A stretch of 64,000 nucleotides of DNA. Source: Urophycis tenuis. Lineage: Eukaryota > Chordata > Actinopteri > Gadiformes > Phycidae. The position numbers and the translations under genes are program-made. Location: assembly GCA_036785325.1 (NCBI GenBank), contig JAXIVH010000002.1, positions 11,031,278 through 11,095,277 on the forward strand, written 5' to 3'. The notes below the pieces were generated by a model. It saw only the letters and a program-made list of their open reading frames with translations, was not told the origin of the DNA and did no database searches. This document shows positions 34,128 to 46,944 of this stretch, in pieces. How positions within the stretch are numbered: the stretch's first letter is position 1; every line of letters starts with the position of its first letter.

Positions 34128-34200
34128 TGCACCAAGACAATTTCCTTGTAGGTGCAAACCTACTTGGCAATAAATCGAATTCTGATTCTGATTCTTCTGA
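34128..34200 (+). mobile_element. LINE tail with GNRA hairpin and GATTCT repeats
   Basis: CACCAAGACAATTTCC is followed by the GTAGGT-GCAA-ACCTAC hairpin (34148-34163), TTGGCAATAAA and several GATTCT units. It is the same 3' end as LINE-D, here on the plus strand, with an AATAAA and a short tail repeat. It shows where the LINE-D 3' terminus lies. Confidence 0.65.
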
Positions 34201-34249
34201 TTCTGTAGCAGGTGATGTGAGGTTGATGAGGGGGTGGTCGTGTACAGTA

Positions 34250-34312
34250 ATTTGTAAGACAGACAGACAGACAGACATACTTTATTGATCCCTGAGGGAA
34301 ATTGCCTAAAGT
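34250..34312 (-). mobile_element. LINE tail, minus strand (CAGGGATCAATAAAG type)
   Basis: The minus strand reads AATTTCCCTCAGGGATCAATAAAG followed by TATGTCTGTCTGTCTG (in two pieces). This is a widespread fish LINE 3' end with a four-base tail repeat. Only the tail remains. Confidence 0.6.
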
Positions 34313-34761
34313 AAGTCATTGTAAGTCATTCTAGTCTAATGCAGTATTAAAAAGCACAAAGAACTCTGTAGGATCCCCTTTTTTGTAATATAGTTGTTAA
34401 AGTCATTACTGGTTTCTTTAATATCTTGTTTTGTGCAGTGCCTTATTTATATTGTAATTTTAATTTGTTTTATGTAACTTATTGACATGTTTTATTTTGT
34501 GTTTAGTTCGATTTTATACTTTATGTAGGCTATTTATAAAACTGTAAAAATGTTTGCATTTCAGATATTCATTTATTATTTTTTTGTATTCATTTGTTTA
34601 TTTATAATTATTTATCTTGTTAATGATTCTGATTGTGAATTTTCTTTATTTAAGTTAAAAAAAAAAAAAAAGGTCAAAACAAAGCTATTTCGTTTCTTGT
34701 GAGTATATACACTACACTGTCGATCTTGCCCAGGGCACCGGATTGGTTAGGGACGGGCCTG

Positions 34762-34769
34762 CTGGTATG
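34762..34769. repeat. Target duplication, right copy (CTGGTATG)
   Basis: Exact partner of 32441-32448. Removing the element and one copy joins the minus-strand frame EEPGHTS to MYVPILS. Confidence 0.85.
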
Positions 34770-35250
34770 TCCAGGTTCCTCCAATTGGTACTCCACTGGC
34801 ATTACACAAGGATAGTTGTGTTCAATAAACATTTTTCTGCGCTTGTATGAACTCATCTCTGCACCTTTACAGGTTGATGTAGACAGGACATTACAGTCCA
34901 TGACAGCGGCAACAACTTCACTCAGTGTAGGTTCTGCAATACTGACCATTTCTTTGCATTACATCACTGACTGCCTCTTTGATCAACGGCTCAGATAAGG
35001 AAAAAATCTGATTCAAGTGGCCTACTGTTTCCTGAGTAGCTGTATTGGAGACGTGAAGGATAGCCTGCATCTTTAGGAACAAGGAAGATACATTTTTTTT
35101 AAGTTGATTTCTTAGACTACCAGTGTCACACTCATACCTAATGTTAATTGTACTGACTCTGAAGTGTGGTACTTTGTTTGAACATTTCAATAAATAAATT
35201 GTTAAAAATAATAATAATAAAGGAACAAATACAAGACTTACTTTGCACAT
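34770..35250 (-). pseudogene. Coding relic of a multicopy fish protein family, 5' part
   Basis: The minus strand reads SLFLKMQAILHVSNTATQET and LIKEAVSDVMQRNGQY, a helical segment (about 35110-34935). It continues with KRRKMFIEHNYPCVMPVEY and EEPGHTS (about 34845-34765), where the hAT element interrupts it. The same family proteins have this order upstream of the VPIL segment found at 32436. Frame changes near 34935 show decay. Function is unknown. Confidence 0.5.
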
Positions 35251-36769
35251 TAGTAAAGCTTATTTAGAGTGTCTCATCTAAGGTAAGAAATATAGTAAGT
35301 CTAAGCCTTAATTGATTTATCATATGTGTATAATATAGCTATAGACTAATTTGTGGTTATATGAAAGACAGTATACTTTGACCACATACAGCCTACATGT
35401 TCCCTTTTGTTTGGCTGCTCTTAAATAATCTATTTCTCAATTATGGCTTGATACTGCACTATTGGCGACATTTCAAGATAAATGTTAGATTACCTTCTTA
35501 AGATGGATGTTAGTTTTTTAAAGCCTTCTGGGGATCTTCCCGTCACTTTTGCATACACTTTCTTACATTTGGTTCTCAAGGGGTATAAAGACACTTTTGT
35601 CCTCAGAATAAGTAATATTGTGGTTCAGTGTAGAAGCTACCAGGCATGGCAACCTCTCAATATGCACCAGAAACTCCAGAAGTTTAGTTGTGCACAAGTT
35701 TAATTGCTCTTGTGTTTAAACTGTGCAACTTGTGGATGGGTCAGGATATGTTGAGTTATACGAGGGGGGAGATAATAAATACTTGTGGGGGATACACTCT
35801 TTGAAGAAATTGATATTGCATCTAAAATGACATTTTGAATTCTGTGTATTAGATGGGTTCAATATGGACACATTTGGGCATATGGGATCCTCACAGCTCT
35901 GTGGAATTGGTTTAATCCAATATGGACACCCCTACACATTAAGCATACATGGAGGTGTCCATTGGAAGTGCAGGGATTGCTGGGAATAAAAAGGAGGGTT
36001 TCAGATATGGACTTGAACTGGAGTCAGACATCAGGAAAAACTCTCCAAAGGTAAGACATCCTCTGTTCTGAAGTGGTCACAAGGTGCCTAAGAGTGGAGT
36101 GGATTGGTGGTTTAAACAGCTGTTATACTCCAAATTATTGTACATAATAATTATATATAATATATCTACAGAAATTGAGAGGTTTTCAGGTGTATTGGCC
36201 TGTCTGTACAGTCAGCCAGAGAAGGGAGGGACAGTACAGCAGCAACTGCACTTACAAGGAAACACGATGGCGCGGCTAGGGGGAGCCATAGCTAGGAAGG
36301 AAGCCTGGTGCCTCTGGACTGCTGGGGGGAAGGGGAGATGGGCTTCAATGAGTTCCCCAACAAACAGCGTACCCCAACAAACAGAGTACCTTTGGCAGAG
36401 ACTGTGTTGTTGTGTGTTGACCTTCAGCTGTTGCTTTCTGTTGAGATGTGACAATCTGAGCTGTGCTACAAAGGAGGCTAACAAGTCAGCCAGGGCTCTG
36501 TGAAAATAAAATACACTTTGCATACAATCATCAGCTCTCTAACCCTAAAGCATCATGTGAATGACTGCTATGATTAAAACCATCTTAAAACCATCTCATG
36601 GCTTTTTGGACTAAGTTTTACATTTGTTGATTAATATAATGGTCTGTTTTCTTTAAAGGCTGGAGAGTGAAGAAACTGTTATTGAATTACTGTTTTGTGT
36701 TGTGTGACACTCATTGTGTGCTGCTTTTGAATAATATTGAAAAATGGCAATAATAGGCTAAAAGATAAT
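35251..36769. other. No gene recognised
   Basis: Mostly A/T-rich sequence with short chance frames on both strands. I saw no protein similarity, RNA gene or repeat border. Confidence 0.5.
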
Positions 36770-37269
36770 GACATAACTTCCCATTGATTACCTGGATTTC
36801 AACATAACATATGCTTTTGCTTGGAGTGGAGTCTGCTGTTTTCATGATGATTACTATCATCATCTGTAGAAGCAGAAAACAAAACATATTTAAACTAAAT
36901 AAAGGTAAAATTACATTGCATGCTGCCTGTCATTAAAAGACATTGGCACAACTATTCAAATGGTCTCTCAACGTCACACAACGTGTTCAGGGGACAAACA
37001 ATGTTTCAAGACAATTTATTTCACTTGCTTACATTTCCTTCATAATACCGTTGTTTTGAATGACTTTCATTTCAGTGAATAATGTGACCATGGGGTCCAT
37101 GGGTTAAATATTTGCCTCTCCCTTTCTGCATCCCTTGTCTGTCCACAGCTTGGGTGCTGAAATCTATTCAGTGAAATCTATTTAGAGTGCCCTCTAACGG
37201 TACACATGGTCATAAAAATGCAATACAGTGCACGTTGTGTCTGTGACTATTCCTTCAACGTGTGGGGAC

Positions 37270-37306
37270 TCGCTTTGCGACTTCAAGACTTGAAGTCGCA
37301 AAGCGA
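37270..37306. repeat. 18-bp perfect palindrome with one-base loop
   Basis: TCGCTTTGCGACTTCAAG (37270-37287) is followed by A and its reverse complement (37289-37306). The right arm has the first half only (about 63178-63196), followed by about 130 bases that the left arm lacks. The second half is therefore a snap-back copy that came with a local deletion. Confidence 0.85.
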
Positions 37307-38269
37307 CTAAAGCTAACGTTTCGGCGCAGCATACGCACTGACAATGTCCTCTGATCAAATGTTCAGCTAGTTGACAGAGAAGCTGCGTGATTGTACCGAG
37401 TTACTGAGATTACTGAGATAACTGAACTGACTTCCACGAACCCCTTATCTTATTTATTCACCGGTTTTAAATCGCATGCTTGTATACTGTCCATGGAGCG
37501 CCGTCTACGCACCCACAACATCGACAGTTCAACTAATGCGGGATTTAAAACATACAGTATTCCAAATCAGTTTAAACCCGAATACATCCCGTACACGGTC
37601 GTCCATGTCGCTCACTATCCTTCTATGAAACATTATGCTGTGTTTTCCCTGTCGTGTTTTAGTGTCGTACAGTTCTCTCAATGAATGCTACTAGCATACT
37701 AGCCTCTGCAGCTGGGTGGGAGCTGTCGGCCTCGCCATTGAAATGCATCGGAAACGGACTGGTGCTGAATGGTTTTTGAGGAGAAAGAGGCAGAGCGTCT
37801 CCTGTTCACACTACTGCTAGGCTTCATCATTGTGGTTACAGATAAATATCATATATAGCCTATATTCAATTTGAATAACTGACCTGTATCAATATTTTGC
37901 AATGCTAATGCAAAAAAAGCAAATAATATATGTATGCCTACACAGTCACTGCCAGCCTCACAGCAACATTAACATGGGCCTTTACTTTCATGGTATGTAA
38001 AGGTTTAATCTGAGTGCTCTTCAGTTAGTTTTGACAACTTAAGACAACAAATAAATGGCAAACTAATATGGCCTAAAACTGGGTTATGGGCTGGCCGTTA
38101 TCTACACAGAACACATGTTGGCCGGTGCCAGCTGTTTGTTGTAGAGAGTTGTCCATACTGCCCCCACAAGGCTATGGCCCATGTCTACTAGTTGTACCGC
38201 TTTCCCTCTGCGTCGTACAATTTTATCGCAAAACATTTGTGTTTTCTACCACAACATATTTATACATAC

Positions 38270-39600
38270 ACTCAGTGGCGAATTACGCCCCGGGCGAGAT
38301 TCCCTCCGAGCGCCCACCCTTTCTGTCAAGTGGTGGAGATAGGTATAGGATAGGTATCATTCCTTTAAAAATCCGGTCAGTTTGGGGAAAAAAAATGATT
38401 TTCAAAATAGCAAACGTTACAGTTCTACCTTTAATCATGTTATCAAGTTTAATACGAAATCAGTTAAAAGGAAGGTAGAAAGTGAGTGCTGTGTGCTGTT
38501 GGTTCTGGAAAAAAGTGTTGTGAGCGCTCTGTACTCTATCAGTTATTGGTTCTTGAAAACAGCGTCAGAGTGAGTGCTCGTTGCACTGTCCACTCTGTGC
38601 TCTGTGCCGTCTCCGCTAATTTAACCTGCTACTTTTCTTCAGTCGGAACACAGGTGAACAGTGATGTTGCTGAATGTGTTTATGATCGTTTATGGTAGAA
38701 TCACAAGCACAAGAAAGCTCACCAGTTAGTAAAATACAAGAAAAGTCCAGCCTGGTGTGTTAATTCAGCAGCGGAACAAATCAGTGCCGGGCCGTGGGCG
38801 GGGCACATGATCTGCTCAGTTGAGTCCACCTACTATAGATCAACCTAGCTTGTTCTCTGTTGACAAGTGGGCGATCGATGACGTTTTTTACCCAGAATAC
38901 ATTTGGCGCCAATATCGGCGTTCCACTTGTAAATTTGCACGTAGTAAAGTTAACTGTGAGGGTGAAAATGAAGCCAGTCATGATGCAGCACAGCATTTTA
39001 TTAACTATTTAACACTTAACTACATGACTAAAGTCAGTCCTTGTAAAGTTTTTACCAACCATGACCCATCCTGAGTGGGCACAAGATATAGATCCGGTAG
39101 TTGAAACTATGAAAGTACTCATTGTCGCCTGCGGGAGGTGCTGTTGCCTTCATATTGGAATAAAATGGGACTGCATTTGTTTCAATAATTATGGCAGTTT
39201 CCACGCGTTCGGATGGTAAATAATCCCATATTGAATCGGGTCGGTTTGGGTCTTCTTCCCGGGCCCCTTATGGGGATTTATAGGAATAAATGCAAAAATA
39301 GCAGATTTAAAATCCTCTGTGAATAAACTGGTATATACTGTTAAATTACCATAACCCACAGTTATTCTACCGTCATGTATTGTAATCCAAAAAACCGTAT
39401 GATACTGTTAATAAATAACGGTAGATGCGCTGTAAAATAACCACAACACCTACCGTTATCCTACAGTCATATACTGTAATTCAAAATACTGTACTGTACT
39501 GTTAAAATAAATAACAGTAACACCGTTAGCTATAACAGTAGCTTAATGGCGTCCCTGCTGCCAGTATTTTACTGTTATTTAACAGTGAAATTTGTTACAG
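38270..39600. mobile_element. Insertion present only in the left arm
   Basis: The arms match up to about 38268 and again from about 39600, but the right arm has only about 10 bases between (near 61960). The left end CAGTGGCGAATTACGCC...GGGCGA resembles ends of fish DNA-transposon repeats. The right part (about 39330-39600) is rich in ACTGTTA/TAACAGT words, as in a known style of fish palindromic repeats. Two nested elements are likely. No clear protein is seen. Confidence 0.5.
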
Positions 39601-39936
39601 TGATTACAGTTCACTATACCAGTTCACTATACACCAAACCCAAACCTGATTATCGTGAAACATATGCCCTATCCTCATCCCACAGCTGATAATGGTGTAT
39701 TGTTCTCTGCCTCTGTGAAAGGTTGCTATCTTTCCTCTTTGTCACTGAGCTCGGCTTTGGTGACAGCAATAGACCAATCCGCACTTTTTGGTTCAAACAG
39801 AATGTCCACAGATGTCAAATTGAATGAATGTGTTTGCTGTGTTTGAGGGGAAATCATTCATTATTTCACACAAACATGAAAAAAATACAACAAGCATGTA
39901 TCATTCATGTTGTGATTTGGATCTGGATAATATTTG

Positions 39937-40175
<239 letters not shown>

Positions 40176-40241
40176 TTCAAGACTATCACAGACAGGACCA
40201 TCACAGATTTCCTGACACTATCCCTTCCCTGGACCATCATC

Positions 40242-40918
40242 ATGTCAGAGGAGGTCACCAAGCTGAAGCAGGGGCCTCATCATGTTCCTGAAGTGCACTG
40301 AGTGCGTCTGCTCCATTGCGGCTGTGGTCAACCCCATCTTCGGCGTGGCCTCATCACTGGTCCGCGTGGTGCACCGCCACCTGGACGTAGATGATCTCGC
40401 TAGCGCGGTGCAGCACGAGTTTAAATCCATCAACCGGGTCCTGGACGACATCGTCCAGAAGAACCAGCACACCTTGAAGAACAAGATCAAGAAGGGGACG
40501 CTGGACACCCAGTTACACCCAGTGAAGGAGAACATCCAGAACCAGTACCGCAGCTTCATGGAGATGGTGGAGGCGCGGGGGGGGGGAGCGCCAGTCCCTC
40601 GAGACCAAATTTAAGGAGAGCTATGAAAATGACATGTATGACCAGAACCTGCAAACCCTGTACGAGTGGGTGGCGGGCAAGACGATGGTGTTCAGCCGGC
40701 CCATCCTGGAGGTGTACCTTGAGCACTCGCAGGGCAACCGCGTCACCATGGAGCAGCTGTGCACCCGGCTCAACTACCTGTTCTGCATCGGCCTCATCGC
40801 CCGGATGGGCTACGCTGCCATCACCGATGATGACGTGAAGCAACGAGAAGAAGAATGGACCATGAAGATGGAGCACGTCCAGGAGAAGATACAGGAGGCG
40901 CTGAACAGCTGCGAGTAA
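40242..40918 (+). pseudogene. Rapunzel-family gene, left-arm copy, two frameshifts
   Basis: This is the mirror copy of the gene at 59438-60118. The ATG at 40242 starts MSEEVTKLKQG, which matches the right copy. An extra G in GGGG (40271-40274) then throws the frame, and a second shift lies in a run of ten Gs (40577-40586). In the three successive frames the protein stays similar to the end (TAA at 40916-40918). Matching pieces are AAVVNPIFGVASSLVRVV, NQYRSFMEMVEA, GKTMVFSRPILEVYLEHSQG and YLFCIGLIARMGYAAI. Rapunzel proteins are fish proteins of unknown biochemical role; a zebrafish mutant links them to skeletal and fin growth. Both breaks sit in G runs, so sequencing error is possible instead of true loss. 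Confidence 0.75.
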
Positions 40919-40963
40919 TTGTCCAAGTAATTGTCCTACAGGATTGCGCCTGTAGCTTCTCCT

Positions 40964-41063
<100 letters not shown>

Positions 41064-41091
41064 ACACTTATGTATTCTATGCAGCTCTCTG

Positions 41092-41097
41092 AATAAA
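41092..41097 (+). terminator. Polyadenylation signal AATAAA of the left rapunzel copy
   Basis: AATAAA lies 174 bases after the stop codon. The mirror copy has it too (58520-58525, minus), within a well-conserved block (TATTCTATGCAG...CTCTGAATAAACACTATAAC), which supports it as the real 3' end. Confidence 0.6.
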
Positions 41098-41569
41098 CAC
41101 TATAACCCAACAGGCTGGAATACTGTGACTTTTTAAAATGTCGTGGGTGCATATTGACCGAGTTGTGTCCCAAGGTTATAGGATGTAGAAGAAACGGCGC
41201 CACCTCCTGACACTGGTACATCCAGCAGTACGTTGAGGTGTCGCCTGAAGACGTCACCTGCGACGACGTTAAACTTCGTGTCGCAGAGCAAGAAGTTGGT
41301 GTCAAGTTCCTCCAGATCACTTTGATCAACCGTTACCTTGTGCTGTACTACCTATTATAACTACAACCATTTCTGGATTGTTTTTGAAATATAAGGCGTA
41401 TAGGCCAATTTTCATTTTGTATTCACAAGCACAAATAGCACCATCATTCTTCCTTTTCTCACTGGGATTTTTGGGGAGTTTGGATTCTAAGTAGGCCTAA
41501 GCCTGCAGTGCTATATTCGATTCGATATCTTTTATTTATTTTTTTTATATTAATATTTAATAAATGTAT

Positions 41570-41586
41570 TATTATTATTATGAGCC

Positions 41587-41662
<76 letters not shown>
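41570..41662. repeat. (ATT)n microsatellite
   Basis: About 30 ATT units. The right arm has an (AAT)n/(ACT)n tract at the mirror position (57966-58044), so the repeat predates the duplication. Confidence 0.95.
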
Positions 41663-41665
<3 letters not shown>

Positions 41666-42285
41666 AATAATCCGATCAATTAATCTGTAATTTAAATTCC
41701 TACAAGGGGCAGAGAACCATGTTGTTAATAATACTTCCACAAGGGGGCGTAATGAACCCATGTTATGCGGTATGAGGTCAGCTGAGCGCTCAAGCCTCAC
41801 TGTTCCTTAAACGTCCTATGCAAATCACTGCTCTTAAAGGTATGTTAGGTTGGCGTAAAGCATTAAGCTTTACCCTGGTGCAAACCTGATTAGAAAAAGT
41901 GAAATAGGGCCTACTGCGTGGTAGGAAGAAAAGGAAGACAAAGCAAGTTAAGCACCTTATATATGACCCTCATTCATCGTCCCGTAAAACTGGTTTTGTG
42001 TAAAGATCCTTCTGTGTTGGTGGACCAAAGGGGGAATCTCTGCCATGGAGACATTTAGAAAACAAACGATAGGCCGTTGGGAATGTATGTAATGTAAAGT
42101 AATGTAGCATGTCTTACCTGCGCTTGAGACGAGGTCATTCTCACCCCACCACGCACGGATCGTGTATTGGATTTTAGTGATCAAAACCCGCAAATATTTT
42201 CGTTGATTCTATACATCTGGAAGACAGAAAAACGATTGGCAAGCACGCGTGAATTAGGTCATATGTCTAATAGAATAGTAACTAA

Positions 42286-42897
42286 ATAGAAAACAATAGC
42301 AATAAATTAAAAAATAAAAATAAAAAACATAAATAAAAACGCGTGCGCGTGTCAGACGCATTTCAATGCCTTATGACATTTCCAAAGAAATGTACCTTAT
42401 ACGTTCAGAGGAGGCATCCAATGGTACATTAATATATCATGCGTAATATATCATGCATTAATATATAGCGTTCTCTCGCTCACTGCCTCTCTCCTGCCTC
42501 ACACCGCACAGACTCAAACTGATTGAAGAAGGTGCGCATCTGACTCTGTTGATATGAAGTGAAGTGCGGTGCGCAATGACTAGTCAACAAACATAAGGGC
42601 GTGTGTGTCGTAGGTAGAATTCAAGGCTGCTGTTATAGCCTACTCATTATTGTGCCAAGTGTTACGTAAAAAAAAAATAGACCGTAGACGTAGACCAATA
42701 ACCAGACCAGAAAACCGATGAGTAGGTTTAACAGTGTGACTAGTTTTTATTCTTTAACGGAGTAGATTAGACAGCAGGAATAATACAACGGTATTCCCTA
42801 ACAGCGCTGATTCTGCCCGTATAGCTTCGCCTGTTGCCAAGGTATGCTCCGGGGAGAAGTGAGAGGGACTCCCGGCCATCTCCGTCTGTACAGCCCC

Positions 42898-42898
<1 letters not shown>
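42286..42898. other. Spacer start, no gene recognised
   Basis: A/T-rich sequence just inside the inverted duplication. It includes short A-rich runs and ATTAATATAT words. No protein or RNA gene is seen. Confidence 0.5.

Positions 42899-42970
<72 letters not shown>
42899..42970. repeat. Compound (AAT)n(CAT)n microsatellite
   Basis: About 10 AAT units followed directly by about 13 CAT units. Confidence 0.95.
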
Positions 42971-45540
42971 TGCAGAATGCAATGGCAGTTATGGTGGTTA
43001 ATTATATTGTCCAACTTGTGCAAATGGCGTGTGAGCTAGTTCACTCTTAACTTAAATTGTACCCCCTAGAATGGCATTTTTCCTTATTCAACTTGAACAA
43101 CAGCATATGAATTGTGCTATGCACTTACTGTTTAACAGAGTTAAGTCTTAAACGTTTTCTCTGTTGGGATTTTAGTGCTGCTTGCAAACTGCTACTTGGC
43201 TAGATGTTTAATAGAATCAGCGCCATCTAGTGGAGAAGGAAGCTTGGTCTTCAAACAATACTGTGTTTAATCGTTTCGGGACACATACATAATGTAGGTT
43301 TATCAGAACAAATGTTGAAACGCTGCAAATCATTCTTCTAGACATAGGCCTTGATGTTTCGATTTAGCAAAATGCTGAATGTACATCATGCCCACGTTAG
43401 GCCTACCCATAGTTACAAATACCACATTGGCTTAAGGAAACTAAAATGTTGATGTAATTGGAGTAATTGCCTACATCTCCGATTTAAATAAAAAAGCAGC
43501 ATATATTTTTGAATCACTGTGTTTCAAGCAGTGCATTTTTTGAAGCTAGTGATGTGCGTTTTTGCTTTGTTGTAGCCTCCAATTCCCTTGCATTTTGTCA
43601 TTGCTAATACGCTCACCTCACCCCAAAATAGGAGAACACAACATCACGTACCGCGCTCTGCTGGCGTCGTTTCCATGGTAACACATCGTCAGTTGGCGTC
43701 GCCTTTATGACAGCAATGTAGAGTAGTTATTCTATCATTTACCACAGGGCGGCAGTAGAGAATTGATGGTCTGTTCGTTTCTTCTCCAAGTGCTGTACCA
43801 GTTAGTGATGGAAATTCCGGCTATTTTTAGTGAGGCAGATCATTCGGCTCAGCTCAGCAAAAAGAGTCGGCTCTTTCGGCTCCCAAACTGCTCTTCCTAT
43901 AGTATCACTACTGGCTTTTATGATTCCGCCAAATTTGGCTAAATTTGTACCTATGATCGGCATGTATGCACATATCACTTAAATTGTTCAATGTAATAAT
44001 ACTAAACCTTATAATTTCCAGGATACCATTACTTAAAACCTTAAATAAAATACAAATATATATAAATAGATAATGTAGACAGTGAGACGTGTATTTAATG
44101 TTTAATTTATGTTGAACTTTTCAAAACACAAACCATTTCAACACTGAAAAAATTACTGTTCAAATTCACTGTTGAATTTATAATTGTAGATCTAAGTCTC
44201 CAAAGGGACACTGCAGTTCAAGGCTGGATTACAGCGCTTCTGAAAGGGATTTCATCGTCGAAACGACACAACAGTTTGCAAAAACGTGGGTCAGCAGCGT
44301 TCCAGAGATATTTGGTATGTTGTGTGAAACTCTCTCTGACGGGAGCCAAACGCGTCACTCATAGAGCCGACTCGCTCACGACCGACACGTCACTATTTAA
44401 CAGTGAACACACAAACACACGCGGCGAGTGCACGCACGCACACATGCGCATACACGCACACGCCACACACGCACTGCACCCACACAGTCGCTTTATGGGT
44501 GTCATACTTTAGTCCCCCTGTCATGTGCATGGCGAATGTGAAGTTAAAGTCACAACGTGTTAAAACGTGCCTTGCTCAGAGGTAACTGCCTCTGTTGGTC
44601 TGTCCGTCACTGCCCCTTCCCTGTCGGTATCCCGGTGCATGCGCCCCAAAACCACGCACGCACCCGCACTGACCTTAAGGTCACACATCTGTATGCAGCG
44701 CAGACAAACAGCATCTCTCTGCCCCAGCCTCCATCCATCAGGGCTCTGGGTCGATTGTGGCCGCGGCCTGGATCTGAGGAGACAGATAACGGTTCACAAG
44801 CACGGGGGGGGGGGGGGGGGGGGGGGGGATATTGATCACAGGCACATGTAGCTCCAAGTCAATCAATGCTCGTATTACAAAACCAATGAAACCATCTTCA
44901 CCCCAATAGGAAATGTGAAATCTAATTACTGCTGCCAACAGGAATTATGGTTCCTTATATAGTCCCCACTCCCCTATCTGTATCTTTCAACAACAGAGGA
45001 ATGTTGTATGTGGCACTGTGTTCCAAACCCATCTCAATACTACAGTCTTTCTGCCACACTCAATAGTCATGCAAAATGCAGAGCTTAGTCTCCAAGTCGC
45101 TTTGAGTCATATTTCCAACGTTCACACATCATACATACTTGATAGATAGCGACCACCCCACCAAATGATGTATTCCTGGTTTGTTTTCTATAGTTTCTTC
45201 CTCATAGACTGTATGAAACCAGTAAAATTTGTACACACCACTTGCTTTATGACCCCATGCTAGCCAAATGGGCGTGAGTTTTTATGCATTTCCTTATAAC
45301 TTATAAATAATCTGTTTGTGTTGAAGTAATTTTCAATATTATATACACAATATTTGGTTTCCAATATGTAAGACTGCCAGATAATGAAAGAATAATAATT
45401 ATTTTCATGGGTCTTATGTAACAATTGCATTTGTGTATGTATTCTTCTTACTAGTTAATTACTACTATCATTAATGTATTCATGTTACTTAAGCAATCAA
45501 CATTATGTATTCAGATGTATTCATGTGTTGTGGTAACCCT
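42971..45540. other. Non-coding; hAT-like repeat end near 43804-43905 and poly-G at 44804-44828
   Basis: The phrase TTAGTGATGGAAATTCCGGC...GAGTCGGCTCTTTCGGCTCCCAA (about 43803-43892) resembles the end of a common fish hAT-type repeat. A GGGAGCCAAACG...GTCACTA stretch near 44340-44393 could be its other end, but no target duplication was found. A run of 25 Gs lies at 44804-44828. No gene is seen. Confidence 0.4.
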
Positions 45541-45640
45541 AATAAATACTGAGAGAGAAAGAGGGAGGGAAGGAGGGAGAGGGAGGGAGTGAGAGAGAGA
45601 CAAAGAGGGAGGAAGAGAGAGAGGATGTGAGAACAAGAGA

Positions 45641-45706
<66 letters not shown>
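45541..45706. repeat. (GA)n-rich microsatellite tract
   Basis: An irregular GAGGGA/GAGAGA stretch becomes a pure GA run at about 45645-45705. Confidence 0.9.
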
Positions 45707-45708
<2 letters not shown>

Positions 45709-46050
45709 AACGTTGCTTGAGAGCGCTCACATTTAACTGAACAGATCGATATACAAATTACAACTTTAATTCACTAATGCTTTTGTGGAGGAACTATTTA
45801 CGGTTGGTCTGAGTACAGCAACCTCTGGAGTATCCTGGTTCCTCGTCTCTCCAACCTCTCCCCTCTCTGTCTCTGTAACTCAGACAACACACTGGCTCAG
45901 CTAGCTCTGCAGCCAACCCACTGCTATTCACCGCATGACTACAGGGATGACTAACACGCATGGTGCTTTTACCAAATGTTGAATAAATGGGTCTAAATGG
46001 AGTGTATGGTCCATCCAGAAAACAGGGAAGTCATTTTTTTTGTTTATTTT

Positions 46051-46147
<97 letters not shown>

Positions 46148-46159
46148 TCATGGGTGTGG

Positions 46160-46195
<36 letters not shown>

Positions 46196-46240
46196 GTGCG
46201 TTCATGGGTGTGTGTGTGTGTGTGTGTGTGTGTGTCATGC
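46051..46240. repeat. (TG)n microsatellite with two copies of a short interruption
   Basis: The GT run is broken twice by GTGCGTTCATGGGTGTG (about 46142 and 46197), so the tract has grown by duplicating a larger unit as well as the dinucleotide. Confidence 0.9.
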
Positions 46241-46470
46241 TTCAAGATGCTTCAGTGGGAGGCAGGTATCGTTTATGCTATATACCTGATGTAATGTTGC
46301 AGTAGAGTGTACTATGTACGGTGCATAGCAGGGGTATGTGTATCATGTATGGGTATGATGGTCTAGTAATATGAAAAGAGAGCTGTGCAGTAGGGAGCAG
46401 TAGACTCCTCCAGGCTCCAGAGAACCTCCGACTGCTCTGGAGACCCTCTCTAATGGTGCCGCGCTGCAGC

Positions 46471-46477
<7 letters not shown>

Positions 46478-46560
<83 letters not shown>
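46478..46560. repeat. (TG)n microsatellite
   Basis: Pure GT run of about 41 units. Confidence 0.95.
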
Positions 46561-46562
<2 letters not shown>

Positions 46563-46944
46563 TAACGTATCCATACTTCGGCATGCACAAGGTAGATGAC
46601 ATGACACATTAATATAAATTTCTTTTTTTTTTTTAACTTACTGTAATCTTTAGGACAAATAAACAAACCCAAACCCAAAACCAAAGACTAAAACCAAAAA
46701 CCTAACCCAAACCTAACCAAAAAATCCCTAAAAGCAAAACTCATACCAAAATTCAAAACCCCCTAAACCTAACTTCAGGTTGTATTAAACATCTTCATAT
46801 TGCAGTTTGTAAACATCTATATTTAGATGTTTCCAGCCTTTGTTTTTAGACATCGATATTTTAATCTCAAAGTATTTAGACGGCTGTAGTATGATGTTTT
46901 TGTACAATATATTATTTTAAATGTGACACCTATTTAACATTTGC

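Larger units (their letters stand above)
32449..34761. mobile_element. Internally deleted hAT transposon
   Basis: The 2313-bp element is flanked by CTGGTATG on both sides. Its ends share an imperfect inverted repeat: CGGGGCCGGCCCGTGGC at the left, and CAGGCCCGTCCCTAACC as the reverse complement of the right. The GGCCGGCCCGTGGCATAGGC start is a frequent fish repeat. Inside are remnants of a hAT protein and later insertions: an A-rich tract, poly-C (about 32687-32700), a TA microsatellite (about 33980-34072), a plus-strand LINE tail (34128-34200) and a minus-strand LINE tail (about 34250-34310). Without a catalytic domain it is non-autonomous. Confidence 0.75.

Noticed and set aside
42844..43050. 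Asn/His-rich small protein
   Set aside because: It is only the translation of the AAT and CAT microsatellites.
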